Positions 56,875 through 64,000 of a DNA stretch of 64,000 nt are shown here, one piece after another. The position numbers were made by a program, and so were the translations under genes. The notes beneath the pieces are model-generated. The model was not told the origin of the DNA. It saw nothing but the letters and a program-made list of their open reading frames with translations, and did not search any database. The DNA is from an uncultured Legionellales bacterium (GTDB taxonomy: Bacteria; Pseudomonadota; Gammaproteobacteria; UBA1113): NCBI GenBank assembly GCA_945957175.1, contig CAMFJL010000002.1:62001-126000 (forward strand). Reading direction: 5' to 3'. The first letter of the stretch is position 1. Every line of letters begins with the position of its first letter.

Positions 56875-57025
56875 ATTTTAAAAAAATAGCTAAATAACCT
56901 GAGAATGTATCACACAGATTGCAGGACCTTGAGTGATAGATCGTCACGTACTTAGGCCCGTGAGACAACTTAACATCTTAAAGATTCTAACACCGCAATC
57001 AGCGAAAACACTGACTAAAAACATA
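56875..57025 (-). ncRNA. Candidate structured leader or small RNA before rimP
   Basis: A transcript of about 175 bases would start near 57025 and end at the terminator at 56848-56874. Two clear stems lie inside: TCACG/CGTGA (56944-56963) and TATCAC/GTGATA (56908-56938). No open frame of note is seen on the minus strand. In E. coli this operon begins with a tRNA gene (metY) and attenuators; here no tRNA is visible. It could be an attenuator leader or an independent small RNA. Family not identified. Confidence 0.35.
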
Positions 57026-57031
57026 GAGGCC

Positions 57032-57061
57032 ATTATACAATAGGGTATCAGGCCTTGTCTA
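57032..57061 (-). promoter_or_regulatory. Strong sigma-70 promoter before rimP
   Basis: On the minus strand: TAGACA (57056-57061), an 18-bp spacer and TATAAT (57032-57037). Five of six and six of six matches to consensus. The transcription start would be near 57025. The -35 overlaps the edge of a family B-like element. Confidence 0.65.
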
Positions 57062-57200
57062 TACCCTTCGTCTTTGACTTCGGATTATCCTGACACTTCA
57101 CCCTTCGAGCGCTGTGCTTTGCACGGCGGGCAAAACAGCTGTCCTATTGTTTTACCATGCTTGCGCCGCATCGCAACTTGAAATCCTTTGGACATATCAC
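57057..57200. repeat. Family B-like element with a different core
   Basis: The ends resemble family B: CTATACCCTTCGTCTTTGAC at the left, and reading inward from the right GATATGTCC.AAGGATTTCAAGTTGCG. The core (around 57095-57165, with CGCTGTGCTTTGCACGGCGG) is unlike that of B2 or B3. It sits between rimP's promoter and the permease gene and reaches the permease stop codon. Confidence 0.45.
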
Positions 57201-58027
57201 ATGAATCGGAGCAAGTGCATTGAGAGCACGAGTTTAATCAGCATGGTGATAAAAATAAAAACGATTAGCAAAAAATAAAGCGTCTTGGCAAGATTTTCAT
57301 TAATACATTTCAGTATATGTACACCCCAAGGCACACCAACAAAACCACCTAACATAATTAAAATCGATGCGGGAAGATAAACATAACCCAATGAGTATTT
57401 AGGCAAACTATGATCCCAACCCAGCAAGATATAGCTTAAACTACCCAAGGTCGCCAAAAAAATATTAAAAACTGAGGTAATACTAACCGCTTGCTGAATC
57501 TTAAAGTTTCTTTTTATTAGAAACGGCATCATCATAAGACTAGACCCAGTACCAATCATCGTTGAGATAATACCTGCCATTAATCCATACAGTCTAACAA
57601 ATATCTTTTTTTCTTTATCAAGACTCGTGATATCTCTACTTTTTTTATACTTAATTAACTTTGATAAAATCACGTATATTAGGTATATGATGAAAAAACA
57701 CAATAACACATTGCTACTTACCTTTGATGCAAAAATACCACCCAGTATTGAACCTAAACCAATCGTTGGTAAAAATAACTTAACCACGCCAAAATTGATT
57801 TTACTGACACGATGATGATGCATTGCCGTCATCACACTGTTAGCTAGCATGATAGATAATGATGTACCAACCGCAACATGCATCAATACATCTTCGGGCA
57901 CACCAAAATAGGTAAGGGTTAACATAAGACAAGGAATCACGGTAATGCCGCCACCCAAGCCAAATAAACCTGATAAAAGACCTGAGACTACGCCGAGCAA
58001 AATAAGGATAATGTCCATTAACCACAT
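57197..58027 (-). CDS. TauE/SafE-family permease
   Basis: A 276-residue membrane protein (about eight helices) of the sulfite exporter/anion permease family: LLSGLFGLGGGITVIPCL and AGIISTMIGTGSSLMMMP are the two family glycine-rich repeats. Substrates of this family include sulfite, sulfoacetate and other organic anions; this one is unassigned. Start ATG 58027 follows AAGGAAAG; an in-frame TTG two codons earlier overlaps the weak region. Confidence 0.83.
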   Translation of the reverse strand: MWLMDIILILLGVVSGLLSGLFGLGGGITVIPCLMLTLTYFGVPEDVLMHVAVGTSLSIMLANSVMTAMHHHRVSKINFGVVKLFLPTIGLGSILGGIFASKVSSNVLLCFFIIYLIYVILSKLIKYKKSRDITSLDKEKKIFVRLYGLMAGIISTMIGTGSSLMMMPFLIKRNFKIQQAVSITSVFNIFLATLGSLSYILLGWDHSLPKYSLGYVYLPASILIMLGGFVGVPWGVHILKCINENLAKTLYFLLIVFIFITMLIKLVLSMHLLRFM

Positions 58028-58283
58028 ACGCAACTTTCCTTAACAATAGGTCAGCTGAATATTAAACGAGAGTCAGAACTTAATCAAGAATTGCACAACA
58101 AGCGCGGCCATTTGCTGATTATTCACGGTAATTTTGTCGAGATCAGCATGCTTAATTTTAGGGTTTATAGCCGTGGCAAAACTTTTATATCCTTGCATCT
58201 ACAAAGATTAGACGTATCATCCAACGACTGTCATACGCTCAAAGTTCTCAACTTACAGCTAACGTTCATTTTCATTGTACGCT

Positions 58284-59672
58284 TTAATTGTTTAACTGCG
58301 CGGTTTCTAATACTTTTGCTGCAGCTAAAACAACATGTTCTTTCCATAGGTTGGCAACGACTTGTACGCCTATCGGCAAACCTTGAGCTGACATACCAAA
58401 AGGTACACTGACAGCGGGGGAACCACTGTTGTTGAACGACATCGTGTACGTAAAATCTTTAATCTCATTAAAGCATTCACCATGAGGCTTGGCAACAGTA
58501 GCGCACGTTGGCGTGATTAATATGTCGTATTGGTTTAAAAAGTTATAGGTATTCCATTTAAATTCGAGTATTTCCACGAAGCGTCGATTTAACTCATCAG
58601 AATTCAAATTAATTTTTTTAGCACGTTCGTAAAACTTTTTGCGAAGAGGTGAGATTTTGTCGCTGGCTAATGTTGCCGTCATGTTCATCACACTCGCGCC
58701 ACCATCGCACATATCAAAAAAGGGTTCCCAATGTAATTCAAAGGTTTTTTCAATGCCTAAAGGACGAGCTTCTTCGACCGCGGCACCCAAGTCGGCAAAC
58801 ACCTTTGCCGCGCGCAATACCGCGTCAATAATGTCTTGACTAGGCGTTACAATGCCATTATTGGTAAAATAAGCCACTTTTAAACGGCGAAAGTTCAAGG
58901 GCACAACGGATTCTAACGGTACTGACGGAATCGTTGGATCAATGCCATCTGGACCGCTTAACACAGGTAGGGCTAGTATTAAATCATCGACATAGCGCGC
59001 CATAGGACCATAAGTACCAAAGGCTTGCAAGCAGCCAGCGCCACCGCCTGCGGGCAGAGCTATACCACTGATAGGAATACGACCCTGCGTGGGTTTAAGA
59101 CCCGCAATACCGCAGTAATGTGCTGGTAAACGAATGCTGCCACCGCCATCTGATCCTAATCCTAGTGCAGAGCCATTGAGTGCTAAAATGGCAGCTTCGC
59201 CACCAGAACTGCCACCAGAAGAACGGTTAAGATCGTAAGGATTACAAGTAGCTCCATAAAGTAAATTATCTGCTTCATAAGCTGCAAGTAATTCTGGCAC
59301 GTTAGTTAAACCAAGGAATACTGCACCAGCAGCACGTAATCTGGTGATGCATGTACCTTCTTGTTCGGGTTGATAACCATCAAATAGATGAGAGCCATAG
59401 CGATTACAGTAACCAAAAATATTGATAGTGTCTTTAATGGTCATCGGCAAACCATGTAACGGCCCTAAGTCCTTACCCTCTTTAATAGCTTTATCGGCTT
59501 GTTTGGCTTGTGTTAATGTAGCATCTCTATTGATATCAATCACTGCATTGATGGAAGGATTGATTGCCTCAATCTGTTTTAAAAAGGCAACGGTCACTTC
59601 TTCTGAAGACACCGCCTTGGATTTAATAAGTTCAACGATTTGATAAGCCGGTAGCGTGATGATATCTTTCAT
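58284..59672 (-). CDS. Amidase-signature hydrolase (GatA-like)
   Basis: A 462-residue amidase-signature enzyme. The Ser-cisSer-Lys triad is present: LPMTIKDTI (Lys), GSSGGEAAILA (cis-Ser) and LGSDGGGSIRLPAHYCG (nucleophile region), then GLKPTQGRIP. It is not GatA itself, since no gatB or gatC is adjacent and the C-terminal half lacks GatA features; the end (PFGMSAQGLPIGVQVVA) is typical of general amidases. Substrate unknown. Confidence 0.87.
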   Translation of the reverse strand: MKDIITLPAYQIVELIKSKAVSSEEVTVAFLKQIEAINPSINAVIDINRDATLTQAKQADKAIKEGKDLGPLHGLPMTIKDTINIFGYCNRYGSHLFDGYQPEQEGTCITRLRAAGAVFLGLTNVPELLAAYEADNLLYGATCNPYDLNRSSGGSSGGEAAILALNGSALGLGSDGGGSIRLPAHYCGIAGLKPTQGRIPISGIALPAGGGAGCLQAFGTYGPMARYVDDLILALPVLSGPDGIDPTIPSVPLESVVPLNFRRLKVAYFTNNGIVTPSQDIIDAVLRAAKVFADLGAAVEEARPLGIEKTFELHWEPFFDMCDGGASVMNMTATLASDKISPLRKKFYERAKKINLNSDELNRRFVEILEFKWNTYNFLNQYDILITPTCATVAKPHGECFNEIKDFTYTMSFNNSGSPAVSVPFGMSAQGLPIGVQVVANLWKEHVVLAAAKVLETAQLNN

Positions 59673-59710
59673 GGGATTTCCCTTTTAAAATGTAAGTTTC
59701 TATTTTAGCA

Positions 59711-59893
59711 TCAAGCCGGCAAAGGTTCTTCTGATTTTCTCTTGATGTAATCTTCTGCGATAAGCACATACATGGCAATTACGACGAACAGCGTAAAAAA
59801 AGTACCGATAGAAATACCAGTGGCAATGGCTAAGCCATTATCAAAGCGGCTTTCGGCGCCAGTTGCTATAATCAATTGAACGACTAAAATTCT
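59711..59893 (-). pseudogene. RND efflux pump permease, C-terminal remnant
   Basis: On the minus strand about 60 codons open with ILVVQLIIATGAES and continue DNGLAIATGISIGTFFTLF, then VVIAMYVLIAEDYIKRK, ending in a stop at 59711. This is the last membrane helix and tail of an RND-family (AcrB/MexB-type) permease. An in-frame stop lies just upstream (59894-59896), and nothing else of the gene remains. It is a decayed or truncated leftover. The rest of the 475-base gap up to 60147 shows no feature beyond AT-rich sequence. Confidence 0.7.
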
Positions 59894-60147
59894 TTAAGTG
59901 TAACGTGGATGAGCTAATGGTGTGTGTTCAATACGTTGCATCCGCAAGTTCAAAACTTTGTTTATGTGCATAAACCTTTTTTAAATAATACGGTTTTTTG
60001 TTATCCGTCAGCCACGCCATTTTAAAAGAATTTTTTACTCATTGTCATATTTCATCTTTTGTAACATTTGCTTCTTCGTGCAAATATGGACTCAGTACTC
60101 ATATCCCTCAAGAAACATATGATCAGATTTGAATGAAGGTTTAATTT

Positions 60148-60798
60148 ATGTTTCACGTCAATTTTAAGGAAGACGACAAGAAAGCTTTACCCTTATCTCT
60201 TGTATATCCTATTGTGTTATACAACGACATCGCGCCCTATAGCCATAGCTTAGATATCTTTCCACTCTTTGGCGAGTTAGAAACATTTGCACGCGACGTT
60301 TTTTTACAACCGTTTAAGCTCATTGATGTTGCCAGCATGAGTGATGATGATTTCCAAAAACACAAATGGGCGGGCATCATGGAACTGAGCCTTCGTCGTG
60401 CACAGCATATGCAGTTTGAGCCCCTGATGACATTGCTTGGACAACTGCTTTTCATTGTACAAAATCATCACAAACTGGATGACGAAAGGCTACAAGACAT
60501 GTTACAACACATCATTCGTAAGTACGACATCGCTAAAGGCGATCCGACGATCTATATTGATACCATGCGCCGTCTCTTACCTTCTGAATACGCGGAGGAC
60601 ATTATGACATTAGAACAAGCTATTGAAGCTCGAGGTGAAGCTAAAGGTGTTGCAATTGGTAAGGCGAGGACCTTTGAGAGCATATTGCAAGCTATTGGAC
60701 TATTGAAATCTGGTGCTCATGGCGTAAATGAGATCAGTAAAGAAACGGGACTTCCCCTAGAAGTTATAGAAAAATTAAAAAATTCAATTCTTAACTGA
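60148..60798 (+). CDS. Rpn-family transposase-like protein, N-terminally truncated
   Basis: Rpn (recombination-promoting nuclease / PD-(D/E)XK transposase-like) protein, 216 residues. It starts at LPLSLVYPIVLYND, which in full members follows the catalytic core; the N-terminal domain with the nuclease acids is absent here, so catalysis is doubtful. The rest is the family's helical C-terminal half: ELSLRRAQHMQFEPLM, IEARGEAKGVAIGKA, and a short EISKETGLPLEVIEKL HTH-like end. TAAGG is near the ATG, but no convincing ribosome site is seen. Confidence 0.65.
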   Translation: MFHVNFKEDDKKALPLSLVYPIVLYNDIAPYSHSLDIFPLFGELETFARDVFLQPFKLIDVASMSDDDFQKHKWAGIMELSLRRAQHMQFEPLMTLLGQLLFIVQNHHKLDDERLQDMLQHIIRKYDIAKGDPTIYIDTMRRLLPSEYAEDIMTLEQAIEARGEAKGVAIGKARTFESILQAIGLLKSGAHGVNEISKETGLPLEVIEKLKNSILN

Positions 60799-61047
60799 AG
60801 AAAGACATAAATACGCAGTTTTTACATGATCTCAATACTTAAGCCCGATAAGAGAAATTATCGGCTCTAATACCGCATAGTTCTATTTATAAAGTCAGTT
60901 TAGGGTTTTAGCGATAGGGATAAATTTTTTGAGTATCACACATCCACGATCGGGCAGCCAGTCAGAACCTTGGACTGCCCACCCGTAAGCACTTATTTAA
61001 TAATATAATGTTTATTAGCTCTATCTAAAAGGGCTGATAGGCTGCTA

Positions 61048-63570
61048 TTAGCTTGGCAATTTCTTAGCAGCAGAGTCGTCATCATTCACAAGTGTATCAT
61101 CATTTACAAACGATGTTGTCAAAAAACTAGGTGCCTTATTAAAAAATGCAGGATCAAAGAAGCTAGTTTCTGCTAAACGCTCAGAACTTGAAGCGGGACT
61201 AGATAATGATGCCATGTTCGATGTACTTGTCACTTTTGAAGCCGCCATTAGCATAGATACTGCTTGTTGCAAATCATGAATGTGTTTAGCCTGTTCGGTA
61301 AGTTGTATGTTTTGCGCTGTTATCTGCGCTGTTTGTTGTGCTAATTGAGTGGCTTGTGTCGCTACTGTTGTCTCAAGTGTACGAAGTTGCTGCAAAAATT
61401 GCTGGTTTTTCTCGTTAAGTGTATCAGTTTGTGTTTCAAGCAATTGAATGCGACGCGCATGAAGATGTCCTTGAATTCGTGCAGCCGCCATAAGCCCATA
61501 GAATCCTATCCCGCAAAGACCTTTAAGCCAATTGTTAAGCGTGTTTGGACCATAAGCCGTTGCTGTGGATATGAAACGCTCTATAGCAGATGGCTTCCCA
61601 TCAATAAGATCGACAATATACGTTTCACCCGAAGGATAAAAACCTAGAGGCATAGGAATGGTATCGGGCTCTAAACCTAATTCTTGACGCGCTAGTAACG
61701 CATATAAAGTGGCATAATGTTCAGTTTCGTGCAATTGATTTGCTTTAGCGCGTACGATGATAGCTTCAGGCAATGCTTGTTCACCTTCTTGAGGCTGCAA
61801 ATAGCCAGGGACATACAACCCTTGTTTAATAAGAAAATTGATACATTTTGCAGTCGAGCTATATTCGTTAGTAGACATGAAGACGTCAGAAAAGAGTCTG
61901 GCATCAATACCCATCAGAGTCAAATTTGCCAAACTCGCACCTGCTGTTATTAATGCTTCAACCGCAGCTAAATTGCCTGCTTGAACCGCTCGATATAAGG
62001 GTGTGGCCCCTTCATTATCAGTGACTTCTATCGGAGCACCCTTGTCTAGCAAAAGCTTTATCATGTCAATGTTGAAGCTTTCCTTGACAGCCAAATGCAA
62101 TGCAGTTTCGCCAGCACGCGTTGTAGCATCAATTTTCGCGCCTTTTATTAGCAAAAGTTTCACTGTAGCAACATCAGCCTCTACAGCCCAATGCAAGGGT
62201 CGCCAACCATCTTTGTCCTCGGCCTCAATCGGTGTCCCATAACGTAGCAACAGCCTCACAGTCTTGGTCCCTGGTCTTGAATATGCATTTGCTATCAACG
62301 CTGCATGCAAAGGTCCTTGTTCTTCAGTATCGCTTGTCTTGGTATTAGCACCTTTTGCAAGCAAAAGTGCTATCACTTCAGGGTGATTATGAGCTGCAGC
62401 CAAATGTAGCGCTGTACCACCATCTTCGGTTATCTTTTCCATATCTGCATTGTATTCTAGCAATAATTGTACTATTTTGGCGTGACCATTCGCTGCAGCC
62501 CAAATCAATGGCGTCCAACCATGATTATTTGTCACATCAACAGCAGCACCCTTTTGCAGCAAGCACTGCACTGCATCCACATGGCCACATTGCGCCGCCA
62601 TGTGCAAAGCTGTTCTACCATCGTTATCTTGCAAATTAAGGGTGACCTCATTTATCAATTGAGGTAAAACAGCAAGATTACCAATACTAGCAGCAACAAA
62701 TAATGGTGGTCTGCCCATCCGGTCTTGCGTATGTATAAGGTGAGACGCTTGTGTGATAAGTTCTTTTGCAGCTTCGATGTTATCTAAGGCAACTGCGTAG
62801 TGAAGTGAGCTTGCATAAGTTGAAGTGGCCTCCATAATGGGGCCGATAAGCGGTTGCCGACAGATAACTTGCCAATGCGTTTGTGTTAATTGATCATTGG
62901 GTGTGACTGCCTGATAAATAGCATCTAAAAGTAATTGTAGGTGGGGATAATGGTGTTTAACCATATAAGTAAGATAATAAGCAAGATTATAGCCATCCAG
63001 CCTTTTTTCACATATAGCCGCTTCGTCTAAGGCCTTAATAAGGGCTTGTACGAATGAAGTTTTTGTAGGGTCCGATGGCGTTATCAACTTTGTGATTTTA
63101 TCTGCAGTAAGCTCTTCTATAGTATCGGGTTCAAGGTATGATCTAACGTCTATATCTGTATCTACTGTATGTTTAAAAATCTCCTCTACCGCGTTGTAAT
63201 ATTCGTCATACCAGAAATCCGCATCAATCATAGTCTGCAAAGGACGCGTTAAAAAATTAAACTCATACGGCATTGCTTCGCGCATTTGCTTTTCAAAACT
63301 CATCTCTCTCCAGCGCTTGGATGGTAATTGCGTAATAACACCTATACTTCCCGATGTTTCTTGGGACAGAGGCTGAGCAAATACCATATTGTCAGCGTTT
63401 GTTACACTTATATCAAGCATTGGCAATTGAGTTGATGATGAACAACTAGGTTGCTGCGAAGAGGATGAGGACGAAACCGTTATTGTTTCTTCCCTGCCAT
63501 CACGTTGGCGTTTAGGGTCGTTCTGATGAGTATCGTCTGTTCTATTTGGGCGTTTATTAGGATTAGGCAT
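61048..63570 (-). CDS. Ankyrin-repeat protein with serine-rich ends
   Basis: An 840-residue protein. N-terminus: charged, then serine runs (TVSSSSSSQQPSCSSS). Residues about 265-560 are eight to nine ankyrin repeats (for example DGRTALHMAAQCGHVDAVQCL; WTPLIWAAANGHAKIVQLLL). The C-terminal third has a weakly hydrophobic stretch (GLCGIGFYGLMAAARIQG) and a heptad-rich coiled coil (residues about 705-770) before a Ser/Ala tail ending KKLPS. Ankyrin proteins of this make-up are common among Legionellales type IV effectors; the secretion signal is not proven here. Serine-rich design is shared with the 1,832-residue protein. Confidence 0.85.
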   Translation of the reverse strand: MPNPNKRPNRTDDTHQNDPKRQRDGREETITVSSSSSSQQPSCSSSTQLPMLDISVTNADNMVFAQPLSQETSGSIGVITQLPSKRWREMSFEKQMREAMPYEFNFLTRPLQTMIDADFWYDEYYNAVEEIFKHTVDTDIDVRSYLEPDTIEELTADKITKLITPSDPTKTSFVQALIKALDEAAICEKRLDGYNLAYYLTYMVKHHYPHLQLLLDAIYQAVTPNDQLTQTHWQVICRQPLIGPIMEATSTYASSLHYAVALDNIEAAKELITQASHLIHTQDRMGRPPLFVAASIGNLAVLPQLINEVTLNLQDNDGRTALHMAAQCGHVDAVQCLLQKGAAVDVTNNHGWTPLIWAAANGHAKIVQLLLEYNADMEKITEDGGTALHLAAAHNHPEVIALLLAKGANTKTSDTEEQGPLHAALIANAYSRPGTKTVRLLLRYGTPIEAEDKDGWRPLHWAVEADVATVKLLLIKGAKIDATTRAGETALHLAVKESFNIDMIKLLLDKGAPIEVTDNEGATPLYRAVQAGNLAAVEALITAGASLANLTLMGIDARLFSDVFMSTNEYSSTAKCINFLIKQGLYVPGYLQPQEGEQALPEAIIVRAKANQLHETEHYATLYALLARQELGLEPDTIPMPLGFYPSGETYIVDLIDGKPSAIERFISTATAYGPNTLNNWLKGLCGIGFYGLMAAARIQGHLHARRIQLLETQTDTLNEKNQQFLQQLRTLETTVATQATQLAQQTAQITAQNIQLTEQAKHIHDLQQAVSMLMAASKVTSTSNMASLSSPASSSERLAETSFFDPAFFNKAPSFLTTSFVNDDTLVNDDDSAAKKLPS

Positions 63571-63885
63571 TGGGGGCTCCTCTTCTCATAGTGTTATATA
63601 CGCGTTGTCTTTCAATCTATGACGACGTTGTTCTTCATTATTGGATGGTGCAGTAGTATCGGTACCGACATAACTTATTTTCTGTTCAAATTAAAGTCGA
63701 TTGATAAATTATCAAACAACTGTTGTCTTGTCAATGGATGTCGTAACAAGTTCTCTGTATGGGGTATCGACCCCACTCGTGGCAAAATTTACAGTTTGAA
63801 TCTTTATAGTACATGCGCAGCCCATTTAATGGGCGGCTTACTCGACGCCCCCCATTTACGGATGACTCTCTCTGATACCCTTGTT
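63571..63885. other. Intergenic stretch upstream of the ankyrin gene
   Basis: About 315 bases without a supportable gene. Near 63596 it carries TATACGCGTTGTCTTTCAA, the terminal motif seen on family A elements, but not the rest of an element. One 100-codon frame runs through it and ends inside the next repeat; I do not consider it coding. Confidence 0.4.
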
Positions 63886-63922
63886 CTGGATTGCCACGCC
63901 GACTACGTAGGCTCGCAATGAC
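63886..63922. repeat. Short palindromic repeat of a widely dispersed type
   Basis: Begins CTGGATTGCCACGCCG and ends GCTCGCAATGAC. It has an internal inverted pattern around CTACGTAG and resembles, from memory, the CTGGATTGC..GCAATGAC palindromic repeats seen in Rickettsiales and other host-associated bacteria. Only one copy lies in this window. Confidence 0.5.
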
Positions 63923-64000
63923 ACGAGGAATTAGAAAAAAGTGACGTTCCCTCAGACCGCTGGGGGTATCTCCTCACAAAGTTATCAAAGTACCCCCATT

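Noticed and set aside
56875-57025. 6S RNA at the rimP leader
   Set aside because: The length is similar and short strings such as AGATGTT and CGGGCC occur, but the long closing stem and central bubble of 6S RNA cannot be drawn.
58091-58411. 106-codon plus-strand frame ahead of and overlapping the amidase gene
   Set aside because: Most of it is antisense to the amidase C-terminus, with no ribosome site or recognisable motif.
63619-63921. 100-codon plus-strand frame upstream of the ankyrin gene
   Set aside because: It ends in a dispersed repeat, starts at a repeat edge, and shows no protein-like pattern.

Overview
The window looks like chromosome of a host-associated gammaproteobacterium, most like the Legionellales (Coxiella/Legionella side). 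Housekeeping gene content and order are gammaproteobacterial: rimP-nusA-infB-rbfA-truB-rpsO-pnp, dprA-smg-topA, algH-ruvX, tsaE beside an AmiC-type amidase, and waaC/gmhB for LPS heptose. Mixed in are host-interaction-type genes: an ankyrin-repeat protein with serine-rich ends, a 1,832-residue serine/proline-rich protein with two HAD-phosphatase-like modules, an indoleamine 2,3-dioxygenase, and a RipA-family membrane protein. The genus cannot be fixed from sequence alone. No rRNA, tRNA or CRISPR was seen.

Layout. 1-6.8 kb: tail of tamB, bipA, tam plus a RipA-family gene, a BepA-like protease, a divergent lumazine-synthase-like protein and a glutaryl-CoA-type dehydrogenase. 6.8-13.6 kb: tsaD, a pilin-like protein, psd, then a minus-strand operon of a degenerate class III cyclase, an intact cyclase and a metallo-beta-lactamase-fold hydrolase. 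13.7-17.7 kb: dprA-smg-topA. 17.7-27 kb is accessory: tandem repeats, the giant protein, a RES/Xre toxin-antitoxin pair, the dioxygenase and a lipoprotein. 27-47 kb: tex, hemF, a nucleosidase-like protein, algH-ruvX-gmhB-plsC, mdh, two MFS exporters around waaC, amiC-tsaE, the potassium-uptake set kup-dapF-trkA-trkH, and hfq. 47-57 kb: folP and the rimP-to-pnp translation/RNA operon, with a candidate structured leader ahead of rimP. 57-64 kb: a TauE/SafE permease, an amidase, the remnant of an RND pump, a truncated Rpn protein and the ankyrin protein.

Intergenic spaces carry at least two families of short non-coding elements. Family A (about 100-150 bp) has three hairpins whose stems show compensatory changes between copies. 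Family B (about 130 bp) has inverted-repeat ends. Several copies of both share a terminal motif close to TATACCCGTCGTCTT, and many copies abut stop codons. They look like non-autonomous mobile or palindromic elements that settle at gene 3' ends, where some may act as terminators.

The points most worth a second look are the cyclase/pseudocyclase/hydrolase operon, the giant duplicated HAD protein, the bacterial indoleamine dioxygenase, the two repeat families with common ends, and the rimP leader.
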